Assembly: GCF_003003005.1 (NCBI RefSeq)
Contig: NZ_PVTR01000004.1
Span: forward strand, 62,001-126,000
Length of the DNA stretch: 64,000 nt
From: Mongoliibacter ruber
GTDB lineage: Bacteria; Bacteroidota; Bacteroidia; Cytophagales; Cyclobacteriaceae
Direction: 5' to 3'
Shown: positions 45,552 through 55,535 of the stretch, piece by piece
Layout: each line of letters starts with the position of its first letter
How positions within the stretch are numbered: the stretch's first letter is position 1
Made by a program: the position numbers and the translations under genes
The notes under the pieces: model-generated
What the model saw: the letters and a program-made list of their open reading frames with translations, nothing else
The model's database searches: none
Told to the model about the DNA's origin: nothing

Positions 45552-47495
45552 TCAGTCTTTGGCCGATGCTATCTGCTGTGTCTTTTTAAGAATCACTGGT
45601 TCCTTAAGCTTAGACGAAACCAATCCCATGAAGTATTTTAACTCAGGATAATAAGCCGCGGGGATAAATGAGTACTTAAAGTTAATCCCACTGCTAACCT
45701 TAACTGTGTTGCCAAGAGGTTCAACTTTATAAGTGAAGGTTGCAATATTCCCTGGGATTACCACTTCCACAGGTTCGGGAAAGTCATCCAATTCATAACC
45801 CTCCGGAATTTCTATGATGGTAGAATACAAGTCATTAAATGTATAAAGTAAATCAATTGGGAATGTCCTTGTATCCGCCTTTAAGGGATTTTCATGCCAG
45901 CGGACATAAGTAAAAGGTGAAATCATCAACATCTGCTGATTCAACTCTATCTCCTTTCCTGAAATATTGACATCCATGATTTTTTTTGGCTCATCTTTTT
46001 CGGAAATAAGTATTTCCAGTGACTCTCCTGAAATATCAAATATCTCCTTTCCAAAATCCGCTTCACCCAATTCATTTTTTAGCTCAGATTTAGAAATGGC
46101 ATCATACTCGGAGAACCTTACATGAATTTGGGACTGCATTTTCCCATTTTCATTCAGCTTGATATTTCCAATCTGATTGATACCTGATCGGTGATGAAAT
46201 GCCAGAGATATCAATCCGGCATCCTTTTCTTTAAGTAGGTATCCTTGGTCTACATGGAAAATAAGGGGAAGATGGCCGAAGGTATATGCTTCATTTGTAG
46301 CATCTAGATAATATTCTCTACCATCCAAAACGGTCAATACTATGAGTTGATTGAATTGGTCCAAAAATGGAGAGTCCACAAGTCTAGACCTGCCATTACC
46401 CTTACTGCTTAACATTACTGGGTAGGCATTCAGCCCATTTGATCTTAATTGAGCCAGTAAAGTCAAATTGATATCAGCCCTAGATCCTTGCTTTTTTTCC
46501 AAAGTTGATTTCAAATCCTGACTGGGATAGTAGCCAATTCGATCATTATATTTGATGTTTTGTTGTACGTACGAATAAATCTCTTTGGCCTTCTCCAATT
46601 CTTTGGTATTTTCCTCTCCATTGCTTCGAAATGAAGTCATAAGGACTTTTGATGGCTTTAGATAGCTAGAAAAATCATTGGTTTCAAACAAAAAATCTGT
46701 CAGTTCTTGCCAATTGCTGTAGGAATCTTTAAAACTCCTGCCTCCTACTATTGAGGTATTCGCAGAAACATATCCTGCCAATTGAAAATCGAGCCTTTCC
46801 AGGTAATCCAAATGGTTGCTCATGTATGGCTCATCTTTAATGCTGTAAAGATCAGTCAACTCCCACTTGTACATTCCATCATATTGTTTGGCTTCTGTTC
46901 TTAAGGTTTTATCACCTTGTGCCAAAAGCCTATAATTGAGGTAAGAAGGTATTTTAATGCTATAAGTTGATTTAAGAGTAGGAATCCTATTTTGAAACAC
47001 CCAACTGTCCAAAAATGATATTCCCTTATCCTGCATATTGTACTCAAATTCATAGATAGACCCAACTTTGACTTCTGGCAAAGTAAACCTGATTTCTTGC
47101 CAACCATTTCCTCCATCAACTGTATAAAAGTCGTTCTTGGTCAGTTTAATGATTTGTTCTTGATCACCATCAAAATTTACGATCTGAGCAGAAACCTTAT
47201 TGATATTCTGGACTCCTGACTTACCAAAGAAATACCTGACCACAACATTTCCATGTCTGGTTCCGCTTTCTTTTAGAATTTTCACCCTTTTGTGGTAGTG
47301 GTTATGAAGTACGCCTCCATTGAAGTTATTTACCGAGTATTCTTCAAGCACCACTGCATCTGCATCCGGCTCAAAATCCACAGCTGTAATATCTTTTTCA
47401 GCTTGACTAAACTTCCCAAATTTCATGTCTTGAGAAAAACTTTTCTCGGCATTGAAAATGATAAGTATATAGACTAGGGTCAAAATCTTCTTCAT
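45552..47495 (-). CDS. DUF3857/transglutaminase-like protein, catalytic residues lost
   Basis: A 647-residue secreted protein: signal peptide (MKKILTLVYILIIFNAEKSFSQ), a DUF3857 beta domain, a transglutaminase-like core and a C-terminal beta domain. The core block that in active members reads G-x-C-K/R-D is GSRADINLTLLAQL, without a cysteine. The catalytic His position reads FNQLIV instead of FNHxxV, and only the Asp of YLDAT is kept. It is thus probably a non-enzymatic binding protein. It lies three bases after its apparently active paralogue, and the pair is co-transcribed. The function of the family is unknown. Confidence 0.85.
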   Translation of the reverse strand: MKKILTLVYILIIFNAEKSFSQDMKFGKFSQAEKDITAVDFEPDADAVVLEEYSVNNFNGGVLHNHYHKRVKILKESGTRHGNVVVRYFFGKSGVQNINKVSAQIVNFDGDQEQIIKLTKNDFYTVDGGNGWQEIRFTLPEVKVGSIYEFEYNMQDKGISFLDSWVFQNRIPTLKSTYSIKIPSYLNYRLLAQGDKTLRTEAKQYDGMYKWELTDLYSIKDEPYMSNHLDYLERLDFQLAGYVSANTSIVGGRSFKDSYSNWQELTDFLFETNDFSSYLKPSKVLMTSFRSNGEENTKELEKAKEIYSYVQQNIKYNDRIGYYPSQDLKSTLEKKQGSRADINLTLLAQLRSNGLNAYPVMLSSKGNGRSRLVDSPFLDQFNQLIVLTVLDGREYYLDATNEAYTFGHLPLIFHVDQGYLLKEKDAGLISLAFHHRSGINQIGNIKLNENGKMQSQIHVRFSEYDAISKSELKNELGEADFGKEIFDISGESLEILISEKDEPKKIMDVNISGKEIELNQQMLMISPFTYVRWHENPLKADTRTFPIDLLYTFNDLYSTIIEIPEGYELDDFPEPVEVVIPGNIATFTYKVEPLGNTVKVSSGINFKYSFIPAAYYPELKYFMGLVSSKLKEPVILKKTQQIASAKD

Positions 47496-47498
47496 AGT

Positions 47499-49325
47499 TT
47501 ACAGTTTTTTTAAAATAATGGATTGTTTGCTGAGTTGATTAAGTTCATTCAAAGTTCTGGCCTTTAATTCTTTACTGGAACCCTTCGGGAATTTGACCTC
47601 GAGGGTGTTTTTGATACTGATTTGATCTATTTCATCCTCGACCTCCATAGTATATGTGAAATAATCCTTAGCAAAAACCTGTTTTCCGGCCCCTGATTCG
47701 ATTTCAAAGTCAGATTCCAATTTGACAATTATCGACTCCTGGGCTCTGAATACTTCATTTTCAAACTTTTTGACATCTACTTGAAGAAAATTCCCTGAGA
47801 GGATTATCCTTTTTCCTGTTTGTTGAACATATTTTTGAAAGAAGCCTTCAAAATTTACAATTACCTGAGGTACGTTTTTTCGATTGATACTTGAGGTTTC
47901 TATACTTTTTAGAAAAAGGTTATTGGCATTTACCCCTTCGATCAAATTGATTTTCAATTCTTTCTCACCTTTATAATACTGCGATTCAATAAAAGGCAAT
48001 GCAAGAAAGCCGTCAAACCTTGCAGTGCCTGTGATGATACCATCACCCATGTTATTCAGGTCAACATGGTATTCGCCATGGTAAGAATTAAATTTGAAAT
48101 CTGAGAAATCCGGAGTTTTTTCCAAAAGCCCTCCGTCTGCATTGACCACCAGCACCTGCCTGTCCTTAGTAAAATTCCCAGAAAATCCTGGAGGAAGCGT
48201 TCTACTCGTGGTTTCAAGCCAATATACTTCGTCCTGAATTGGCACACGTAAAAAAGCATGGTTGAACGTATTCTGTGGAAATTCTTCGTTAAGTTTTGTA
48301 TAATCTGACCCAGCATATACCAGTGTATATTGTGATGCTATTCCAACTTCTTGAAGCATGGCTTTCATGAGTGTGGTCAATGCCTTACATTCTCCATATT
48401 TTGTTTTGATAACTTCCTCCGCATTTCTTGGTTCCCAACCTCCAATACCCAATGAAATGGCAACATACCGGTAGTTTTCCTGGACGTACTTATATAATAC
48501 AGCCATTTTTTCAAATTCATCATCTATGCCCTCCACCATTCTATGAACCTGAATTTTAAAATCCTCAGGCAATTGATCCTTACCTTCATTTAGTTGATAG
48601 ATAAAGCGACCAAGATTTTCCCAAGAATCCATCCTTGCCTGGTTTTCCCCCAGTTTGAATTGATCCGGTACCAATACAATTTTAGCGACTTCTTCTTCAT
48701 CCGGGTCTAAAATTGGCAAATCCTCAAAACTCCAAGTAATGGATTTACCTGAAGGAATATCTTCGATTTTCTCTTCGGCTATCAAATGCTCCATTTTATA
48801 TCGAAGACCAATTTCAGTTGGATAATTTATTTTAAGATTGGCATGCTTGACTTTTTGTTTAAAGTGTAAACTTGGATACCAGTCTTCTATAAAAAAATTA
48901 TACTCGGATTTCTTTACAATCTTAAATTCAATTACAAATGGTGCAGCAATTCCGCTTGGCTCAAAGGTTTTTATTTTGGAATCAGTGAAAATATTGACAT
49001 CATCCAAATATGTCCTTTCTGTGAGGTTTTTAAGTTTAAACTTTTTAATCGTTTTGCCTGAAACCGGATGAGTTACAATCGCTTCAAAACTGATCAATCT
49101 ATTTGTCGGATTCGTGTAAATCCTTCTCACCGCTTGCCCCCAACCTTCAGGTTTAAGAACAGTCAGTTTTTCATGTAAAATATATTCCACTGAAAAATCG
49201 TCATTTATAATGATTTGATCATTTTTTTCAATCGTAGAATAATACTGATCTTCGTTTTGCGAAAATGATTCCCTAACAAAAATAAACAATGACAAAACTA
49301 TTAAAACAGGGAAAACCTTTTTCAT
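47499..49325 (-). CDS. DUF3857/transglutaminase-like protein, catalytic residues present
   Basis: A 608-residue secreted protein with signal peptide (ending ESFSQ), an N-terminal DUF3857 domain and a central transglutaminase-like core. TKYGECKALTTLM carries the catalytic Cys and NTFNHAFLRV the His; the third residue is Glu (YWLETTS) where most have Asp. It may be a cysteine protease or cross-linking enzyme in the periplasm; the natural reaction of these Bacteroidota proteins is unknown. It is the first gene of a two-gene unit with a degenerate paralogue, and a TACATTTG box lies 20 bases before its ATG. Confidence 0.86.
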   Translation of the reverse strand: MKKVFPVLIVLSLFIFVRESFSQNEDQYYSTIEKNDQIIINDDFSVEYILHEKLTVLKPEGWGQAVRRIYTNPTNRLISFEAIVTHPVSGKTIKKFKLKNLTERTYLDDVNIFTDSKIKTFEPSGIAAPFVIEFKIVKKSEYNFFIEDWYPSLHFKQKVKHANLKINYPTEIGLRYKMEHLIAEEKIEDIPSGKSITWSFEDLPILDPDEEEVAKIVLVPDQFKLGENQARMDSWENLGRFIYQLNEGKDQLPEDFKIQVHRMVEGIDDEFEKMAVLYKYVQENYRYVAISLGIGGWEPRNAEEVIKTKYGECKALTTLMKAMLQEVGIASQYTLVYAGSDYTKLNEEFPQNTFNHAFLRVPIQDEVYWLETTSRTLPPGFSGNFTKDRQVLVVNADGGLLEKTPDFSDFKFNSYHGEYHVDLNNMGDGIITGTARFDGFLALPFIESQYYKGEKELKINLIEGVNANNLFLKSIETSSINRKNVPQVIVNFEGFFQKYVQQTGKRIILSGNFLQVDVKKFENEVFRAQESIIVKLESDFEIESGAGKQVFAKDYFTYTMEVEDEIDQISIKNTLEVKFPKGSSKELKARTLNELNQLSKQSIILKKL

Positions 49326-49345
49326 TAGTGTGGGGGTTGATGGAT

Positions 49346-49353
49346 CAAATGTA
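49346..49353 (-). promoter_or_regulatory. Candidate -7 box for the DUF3857 pair
   Basis: Minus-strand TACATTTG matches TAnnTTTG exactly, 20 bases before the ATG at 49325. No good -33 TTTG at 19-bp spacing. Confidence 0.4.
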
Positions 49354-49490
49354 TATATTTAGTTCAATAATAATGAGTTTGGAAAAAAATAAATTTGTAA
49401 GAAGCAAAACTGAATTAAAAAGTTGTTTTTTTGGGTTCCGGTTCATTAAATAGTTACGTATATTTTGTTTGTTCAGCATATTGCACAGTA

Positions 49491-49522
49491 TTTGTTTAAC
49501 AAGCCATTTACCCATAATTTTG
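49491..49522 (+). promoter_or_regulatory. Bacteroidetes-type promoter for the phosphatase-fold gene
   Basis: TTTG (49491-49494), 20-bp spacer, TAATTTTG (49515-49522): both boxes match the consensus exactly, with one extra spacer base. The start would be about 10 bases before the ATG at 49540, a very short leader. Confidence 0.65.
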
Positions 49523-49539
49523 CTTCAAACAACTCCTAA

Positions 49540-50619
49540 ATGGTAAGATTCTTCACCGCTCTATTTTTCATCATTTCGCTGATCCTGTTTTACAGTGTTT
49601 ACATCTCACCGGAGTTTTTCCCTTATGTAGGTTTGGTCACGCTTACCATTCCCGTTTTATTGGTGATTAATGCAATCCTATTTTTCAGTTTGCTCCTGGC
49701 AAAAAGACGGCTCGCATTATTGCCTCTGATTGCTTTGGCTTTAGGTTGGAAGTTTGTAGGTGTCACATTTCAGATTCCGGCAGATCATCCAAGCACCAGT
49801 CAAGAGAGCCTCTCTGTATTAAGCTATAATGTGGCTTTATTCTCCTTTATAAGGGATAATAATACGGAGCCAAATACACAGAATATCATCAAATGGGTAC
49901 AGGAAAACAATTCAGATATCAAGTGTTTTCAGGAATTTTATCAGGATTTTTCTACCCCGTCAAGAAATGCCATCAAACTCCTTGGATCAGAAATGGGATA
50001 TGAACACACTTATCAGGTCATTGAAGGAAATCCAAAGAATAAGTCTTATGGAATGGCCATTTTTAGTAAGTACCCTATTGTCAATGAAGGACGGGTGTTT
50101 GATACTAAAAGAAATAATGGAGTCATATTTGCCGATGTCAAAGTAAACAAGGACACCATTAGAATTTACAATGCACACCTTGAGTCCATGAGCATCCGGT
50201 CCGAAACACTCAACAACCTCGACGGGATCAAAGAAAATTACAGGGAAACTTTGGGCAAACTCAAAAGAGGACAGTTTACAAGGGCTACACAATTAGGAAT
50301 TCTAGAAGAACATATGAAAAACAGCCCCTATGTCAATATTCTAATGGGGGACTTTAACGATGTACCGTACAGCTACACCTATTTTACTTTGAGAAAAATC
50401 ATGGAGAATGCTTTTGAAAGTGCTGGATCCGGATTTGGATTCACATACAATAAGGTTCTTTTTTTCCTGCGAATAGACAATATCTTTTATGAAAAGCCAT
50501 TGAAGGCTATCAACTTCAAAACACACAAGGAAGTCGATTATTCTGACCATTATCCCATTTCTGCGACTTTTGAACTGGACAGTCCACTACGAAAAAAAAC
50601 ACCTTTTGAAGATCAGTGA
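49540..50619 (+). CDS. Membrane-anchored endonuclease/exonuclease/phosphatase-fold protein
   Basis: A 359-residue protein with two to three N-terminal membrane helices (about 5-75), then an EEP domain. Motifs of the fold are LSYNVALFSF, CFQEFYQDF (metal-binding Glu), AIFSKYPI, IYNAHLESM (catalytic His), LMGDFNDVPYSYTY (Asp/Asn) and YSDHYPISATF (Asp-His pair). All catalytic residues are present. The membrane anchor suggests a periplasmic or membrane-side phosphodiesterase acting on a lipid or nucleic acid; the substrate is unknown. Its 3' end overlaps the convergent exporter gene by seven bases. Confidence 0.87.
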   Translation: MVRFFTALFFIISLILFYSVYISPEFFPYVGLVTLTIPVLLVINAILFFSLLLAKRRLALLPLIALALGWKFVGVTFQIPADHPSTSQESLSVLSYNVALFSFIRDNNTEPNTQNIIKWVQENNSDIKCFQEFYQDFSTPSRNAIKLLGSEMGYEHTYQVIEGNPKNKSYGMAIFSKYPIVNEGRVFDTKRNNGVIFADVKVNKDTIRIYNAHLESMSIRSETLNNLDGIKENYRETLGKLKRGQFTRATQLGILEEHMKNSPYVNILMGDFNDVPYSYTYFTLRKIMENAFESAGSGFGFTYNKVLFFLRIDNIFYEKPLKAINFKTHKEVDYSDHYPISATFELDSPLRKKTPFEDQ

Positions 50620-52865
50620 TTTTTCTTTTCCCAAATACCTTTCAGAGGTATCAACATCAGAGGCAAAAGAAGCAAATCCGCCAACAGCGCAAAAACCAAT
50701 GCCATACTGATCAACAAGCCTGAATAAAAAGTGACTCCAAATTGACTCAGTGTCAATACTGAAAAACCAGATGCCAATATCACTGTCGTAAGAATTATTG
50801 CCTTGCCAGTCTCCAGATAAGTCCTTTTGAGAGCATACAGCCAAGATTTGTCCTTTGCCAATTCTATCCTCAGCTTAGACATAAAATGTATGCTGTCATC
50901 TACTGCGATCCCAAAAGCTACTGTAAATATGATGGCTGTGGTAAGTTTCAGTTCAATCCCCAATAGCCATATCACTCCACACATCCACAACAATGGGATA
51001 ATATTCGGCACCAATACTACCATAGAAATCCTCCATGACCTGAATAAAAACCCGGCTACAATCGCTACTATCAAGAATGCAACCCCCAAGCCTCTCAGCA
51101 TCTGATCAGTGACACTTTCATGACTTATATCTATAAGATGTGAAGTACCAGTAAGCCTGACCTCCAGTAAATCAGCATCAATTTGCTTACTGAGGAAGTT
51201 GTCCAATTTCTCTTTCAGTTCCTTACTTTTGAGACTCCCCATATCAGCTGTACGGGTAGAAAGTCTTCCCTCTTCGAAACCATCTAAAATCAATCTTATC
51301 GGGCTTTCATCAACTGCCCTTGGCACAAATTCTCTCACCTTTTCCATTTGCCCTCGAGAAGGAAGCCTAAAGGCATTTTCATTTCCCGAATTTTGTGCTT
51401 TGTTTATTCCCTTTACCAGTCCTAAAGGGGAAAGGATTACCGCACTCTGGTAATTTTTTTTGACAAAATTCTCAAGCTTTTCGATTTCAATCAAAACATC
51501 TCTATCCAATAGGCTTTCGGATTTTTTCCCAACTGCCAACGACAGTTCCAGCGGTTTTGACCCTCCAAAATAATCATCAAAAAACTCAAACTCCTGAACC
51601 AACTCATGGTTCCTTGGAAGGTTATCCAGGATATAACCATTTACTTTTAGGTCACTTAACGCCATAAAAGATGCTACCGAAATCAAAATAAATACCGTGA
51701 CAATTGCCTTTTTCTGAGCAGTAACTTTCAAAAATGCATTTCGCATTCCATGACGCCACAGCTCTCTTAACTTTTCATTCTTCGCAGTTTTGAGTGGTGC
51801 AAATAAATAAAGTAACCCTGGCGCAATACTGACCACTGCCAAAAACATAAACAATACGCCTAGACCTGTATACAATCCAAAATATCTCAAACTAGGCACT
51901 GAAGTCAGGTACAAACTCATAAAACCCAATGAAGTGGTCAATGCGGTCAGGAAAACCGCCAAAGACAATTCTGAGAATGAGTTGTTGATGGCTTCGTCCT
52001 TATCAGTTCCTTCCCGGAGCATGTTTAGGTAATGATTGAAAAAATGAACCAAAGCTGCCAAACCAATAACAGACAAGATGGTGGGCTGCATGACTGACAT
52101 GACATCCAAAGGCTTCCCTAAATACAGGGAGAAGGCCATGGTCCAAAATATTCCAATCCCCAATATCAGAAGTGGAATCAAAACTCCCCACCAACTCCTG
52201 AAAATCACATAGAGTAAAACAATAATAAGCACAAAAGAAATACTCAGGAAAAAGGCAAATTCATCCTGCAACAATTTTACAAACTCACCCTGAGCCTTGA
52301 TTTTTCCGGCGGTTTTTATTTCTTTGATGCTGCTTTGATTGAGGATGGTTGAAATTTCCTCAAAAAGTAAATCTCCATCTTCTTTACTTATGTTTTGCTT
52401 GTTGTTGACAATTATCAACAGGTACTCCGCAGCTTTATCTATCAAATTTTCAGACCATTGGGTTGAATGAATGATCTTTTCTTTCTGTGATTTAAGGTCC
52501 CCTTCAATGTCCAACACCTCTCTACTTCTCACCCCAAATGGACCAATTACAGGTTCCTTTAAGTCCAACAGTGAAACAGTACTCTCCACCAATTCCAAGT
52601 CTTGGAGTTGGTTATTGATTTTTAGTGCTTCCTCCAAAAATGAGCGCTCAAAAATCTCTTGGCCACCCAAGGCTATCAGCAAGTAATCGTTGTCGTTTCC
52701 GAATTTTTCCCTGAACCCTAAGTAATACGACAGTTCCTCATCATCCTGAGGAAAAAAGCTTTCGAAATTGTAGTCAAATACCACTTTGGGGGGGAATAGC
52801 AGGATCAGCGCTGTCACGAATACAGCAGCGATTAATCCAAAAAAAGAAATCTTCTTACCAAACAT
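50613..52865 (-). CDS. MMPL/RND-superfamily exporter
   Basis: A 750-residue polytopic inner-membrane protein with the duplicated RND layout: a helix at about 8-27, a periplasmic loop (30-200), five helices (about 205-355), a helix near 385, a second loop (410-590) and five further helices to the end. GIFWTMAFSLYLGKPLDVMSVMQP and VAFGIAVDDSIHFMSKLRIEL are typical of the MMPL/HpnN-like group, with the Asp pair of the proton relay in VDDS. Such proteins export lipids or hopanoids in other bacteria; the substrate here is unknown. No adaptor or TolC is adjacent. Confidence 0.88.
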   Translation of the reverse strand: MFGKKISFFGLIAAVFVTALILLFPPKVVFDYNFESFFPQDDEELSYYLGFREKFGNDNDYLLIALGGQEIFERSFLEEALKINNQLQDLELVESTVSLLDLKEPVIGPFGVRSREVLDIEGDLKSQKEKIIHSTQWSENLIDKAAEYLLIIVNNKQNISKEDGDLLFEEISTILNQSSIKEIKTAGKIKAQGEFVKLLQDEFAFFLSISFVLIIVLLYVIFRSWWGVLIPLLILGIGIFWTMAFSLYLGKPLDVMSVMQPTILSVIGLAALVHFFNHYLNMLREGTDKDEAINNSFSELSLAVFLTALTTSLGFMSLYLTSVPSLRYFGLYTGLGVLFMFLAVVSIAPGLLYLFAPLKTAKNEKLRELWRHGMRNAFLKVTAQKKAIVTVFILISVASFMALSDLKVNGYILDNLPRNHELVQEFEFFDDYFGGSKPLELSLAVGKKSESLLDRDVLIEIEKLENFVKKNYQSAVILSPLGLVKGINKAQNSGNENAFRLPSRGQMEKVREFVPRAVDESPIRLILDGFEEGRLSTRTADMGSLKSKELKEKLDNFLSKQIDADLLEVRLTGTSHLIDISHESVTDQMLRGLGVAFLIVAIVAGFLFRSWRISMVVLVPNIIPLLWMCGVIWLLGIELKLTTAIIFTVAFGIAVDDSIHFMSKLRIELAKDKSWLYALKRTYLETGKAIILTTVILASGFSVLTLSQFGVTFYSGLLISMALVFALLADLLLLPLMLIPLKGIWEKKNH

Positions 52866-52947
52866 ATGCTGTGAAAGATACAGCTATGAATCCAAATTGT
52901 TTGTTTTTAGGTTTTAAAAACTAAAATCACCTCATCCTTTTTTTGAA

Positions 52948-52978
52948 TTTGACTCTGAATATATCTGGAGTATACTTA
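52948..52978 (+). promoter_or_regulatory. Candidate promoter for thyA
   Basis: TTTG (52948-52951), exactly 19 bases, then TATACTTA (52971-52978), matching TAnnTTTG at five of six fixed or near-fixed positions only loosely. It implies a leader of about 90 bases before the thyA ATG. Confidence 0.35.
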
Positions 52979-53076
52979 GGAAAGAAATCTCATAGGCTCA
53001 TTTTAAATTATAAGAATTCAGCTTTCCTATTCTTCCATATCTTTCTAAATTGCCAAGAATAAAATCCCTGAAAAAA

Positions 53077-53871
53077 ATGAAGCAATACCATGACTTGATG
53101 CAGCACATTTTGGACAATGGCATCAAAAAGGAAGACCGTACAGGTACTGGCACATTGAGCGTTTTTGGCCATCAACTGAGATTCAACCTTCAAGAAGGTT
53201 TTCCTTTGGTGACTACCAAAAAACTGCACCTGAGGTCGATCATTATCGAATTGCTTTGGTTTTTGAATGGTGACAGCAATATCAAATACCTCAATGATAA
53301 CAAGGTCAGTATCTGGGATGAGTGGGCTGACGAAAATGGCGATCTTGGACCCGTGTATGGATACCAATGGAGACATTGGCCTGATGGAAAAGGTGGTGAA
53401 ATAGATCAAATCAAAAATCTGATCGAACAGATTAAAAATAAACCCGATAGCAGAAGACATATTGTAAGTGCCTGGAATGTAGCAGATGTAGATAATATGG
53501 CTCTTCCTCCTTGCCATACCCTTTTTCAGTTTTATGTAGCAGATGGCAAACTTTCCTGCCAATTGTATCAAAGAAGTGCGGATGTCTTTCTTGGTGTTCC
53601 CTTTAATATCGCTTCTTATGCTCTTTTCACCATGATGGTAGCCCAAGTATGCGGACTACAACCGGGTGATTTTGTGCATACCTTCGGAGATGCCCATCTT
53701 TACAGCAACCATTTGGAGCAAACCCGTTTGCAGTTGAGCCGAGAAATCAGGCCTCTTCCCACTATGAAAATCAACCCTGAGGTGACAGATATTTTCTCTT
53801 TTAAATATGAGGACTTTGAATTGGTCAATTACGATCCCCACCCTCACATCAAGGCTGCAGTGGCAGTTTGA
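53077..53871 (+). CDS. thyA: Thymidylate synthase
   Basis: Methylates dUMP to dTMP using methylene-tetrahydrofolate. From the ATG at 53077 it is 264 residues, the same length as the E. coli enzyme; an in-frame TTG nine codons upstream is less likely. The protein shows [12 protein letters not shown] (phosphate-binding arginine), the catalytic cysteine in [13 protein letters not shown], the [18 protein letters not shown] block with the dUMP-binding Arg, Ser and Asp, and the C-terminal IKAAVAV. All key residues are present. It converges on a PabC-like gene with one base between the stop codons. Confidence 0.98.
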   Translation: MKQYHDLMQHILDNGIKKEDRTGTGTLSVFGHQLRFNLQEGFPLVTTKKLHLRSIIIELLWFLNGDSNIKYLNDNKVSIWDEWADENGDLGPVYGYQWRHWPDGKGGEIDQIKNLIEQIKNKPDSRRHIVSAWNVADVDNMALPPCHTLFQFYVADGKLSCQLYQRSADVFLGVPFNIASYALFTMMVAQVCGLQPGDFVHTFGDAHLYSNHLEQTRLQLSREIRPLPTMKINPEVTDIFSFKYEDFELVNYDPHPHIKAAVAV

Positions 53872-53872
53872 T

Positions 53873-54703
53873 TTATTCAAATAATGAAATGATTTCCGAA
53901 GGCAGCCCCGATATATCAAAGGTGCTGCCTTCAATTTTTTCTATCAAACTGACCCCTGTCACATTAGAGGTAAAAACACGCTCTGCTTTCAGGAGATCCT
54001 CTTTTTGGAACAAACCTTCCTCTACCTTTTTGCCAAGTTTATGCAATTCTTTAATTATCACCTTCCGACCTACTCCTGCAATGCAAGAAGCCTTTAAAGA
54101 GGGTGTGTAAAATACACCTCCTTTTTCCCAAAAAATATTGCTGGAACCGGCCTCAGATACGTAACCACTTGCATTCAATAAAATGACTTCATCCAAATAA
54201 CGCTGACTCCTTTCTAAGTTGGCCATCACATAATGAAGCGCATTGAGGGTTTTGCAGTGACTCCAATAGCTTGAAGGTACAGTCACATTATCTGAAAATG
54301 CAGCAATTTTCTTAATCTGAATGGATTTTGAAAAAGATGTTACTTGCAGACTTTCCACAATCCCATTTTGAATGGGAGTGTATTTTCCTTGGCCGCTTCT
54401 GTACACGTTCCAGCGAACCCTCAAAGGGGCACTTTGGAAGTTTTGATCTGCTAAAAAATCTTCAATTTCAGTGATTTCGGAAAGTTGGCTAGTTTCCATC
54501 ATAAGGGTTTGGCATCCAGAAAGCATCCTTTCTTGATGCAATTTCGAAGACCATATTTTGCCCTTTCTCAAAACCATTGTTTCAAAGAGGCCATCAGCGA
54601 ATAGAAAACCACGGTTATGGAATTCTCCTGGGTCACTTTGCCATGTTCCATTTAGATTCTTAAAAAAAGAGAATGTACTGTTTTCGTTCATCTTACCGTT
54701 CAT
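53873..54703 (-). CDS. pabC: Class IV PLP aminotransferase (PabC-like, aminodeoxychorismate lyase)
   Basis: A 276-residue fold-type IV PLP enzyme (4-amino-4-deoxychorismate lyase, or a branched-chain or D-amino-acid transaminase). FHNRGFLFADGLFETM is the N-terminal family block, the catalytic Lys is in SHCKTLNALHYVMA, and GYVSEAGSSNIFW and TPSLKASCIAGVGR bind the PLP phosphate. The short length and the SEAGSSNIFW/C-AGVGR form favour the lyase that releases para-aminobenzoate for folate synthesis, and its neighbour thyA uses folate. A second ATG four codons in (54691) is a possible start. Confidence 0.8.
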   Translation of the reverse strand: MNGKMNENSTFSFFKNLNGTWQSDPGEFHNRGFLFADGLFETMVLRKGKIWSSKLHQERMLSGCQTLMMETSQLSEITEIEDFLADQNFQSAPLRVRWNVYRSGQGKYTPIQNGIVESLQVTSFSKSIQIKKIAAFSDNVTVPSSYWSHCKTLNALHYVMANLERSQRYLDEVILLNASGYVSEAGSSNIFWEKGGVFYTPSLKASCIAGVGRKVIIKELHKLGKKVEEGLFQKEDLLKAERVFTSNVTGVSLIEKIEGSTFDISGLPSEIISLFE

Positions 54704-54856
54704 TTACGGACAATATTAACATTTGCATTATTAGACATTGGTTAAAAATAATTAAATCTTTAAGAATTTATCTTCTTTATCTGTCGATTCGTCGATTATT
54801 GTAGACCTCTTTCAAATAACTCATTACTTTAGCACACTAATTGGAAACTAAGAGGC

Positions 54857-55534
54857 ATGGGTACAAAAAGTAGTGTTTTTGATATGATCGGGCCAGTAAT
54901 GATTGGGCCGTCATCTTCACATACGGCAGGCGTAGTGAGGATAGCGAGAGCTTGCATCAAAATACTAGGTGGAATACCCGATGAAGCTGTGATTACTTTT
55001 TACAATTCTTTTGCCCGCACTTACGAAGGACATGGAAGCGATTTGGCGATTTTGGGCGGTTTGCTTGATTACAAGACTGACGATGCCAACATCAAAAAAT
55101 CTTTTGAATTAGCCAAAGAAAAGGGTCTAAAATACACCTTCAAATCAATTGGAAATGCTTCGGTTTACCATCCAAACACCATTAAATTGAATTTGACGAA
55201 AGGTGATAAAAAGACTGAAGTAGTTGGTGAAAGTTTGGGTGGCGGCATCATCAACATTGCCGAAGTCGACGGTTTCCACGCGAATTTCTCTGCACAATCA
55301 CACACTTTGATCATCAAAGCGCAAGATATCTCCGGCGCGATCGCATTTATATCATCGGTCATTGCTCAAGAAAAAGCCAATATTGCCACCATGTCTGTAT
55401 CCAGAAAAGGCAAAAATGATATGGCCTGTCATGTGATAGAAATGGACTCAGGCATAGAACCACTTACCATTCAGTACTTACGAAGCCTTACTTGGGTCAA
55501 GGAGCTTATTTATATTCCAGATATAGATTTATAA
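54857..55534 (+). CDS. sdaAB: L-serine dehydratase, iron-sulfur type, beta subunit
   Basis: A 225-residue subunit of the two-part iron-sulfur L-serine ammonia-lyase, which converts serine to pyruvate and ammonia. The N-terminal half has DMIGPVMIGPSSSHTAG, which forms part of the substrate pocket, and FYNSFARTYEGHGSDLAILGG. Residues from about 150 on form an ACT domain (LIIKAQDISGAIAFISSVIAQE) that may sense serine. The alpha subunit, which carries the cluster, is not in the neighbourhood and must be encoded elsewhere. It is followed after one base by the tolC-like gene, an unrelated function. Confidence 0.92.
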   Translation: MGTKSSVFDMIGPVMIGPSSSHTAGVVRIARACIKILGGIPDEAVITFYNSFARTYEGHGSDLAILGGLLDYKTDDANIKKSFELAKEKGLKYTFKSIGNASVYHPNTIKLNLTKGDKKTEVVGESLGGGIINIAEVDGFHANFSAQSHTLIIKAQDISGAIAFISSVIAQEKANIATMSVSRKGKNDMACHVIEMDSGIEPLTIQYLRSLTWVKELIYIPDIDL

Positions 55535-55535
55535 T

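Noticed and set aside
53008-53646. A 212-codon open frame opposite thyA
   Set aside because: It is fully antisense to a clear thymidylate synthase gene and has no family features.
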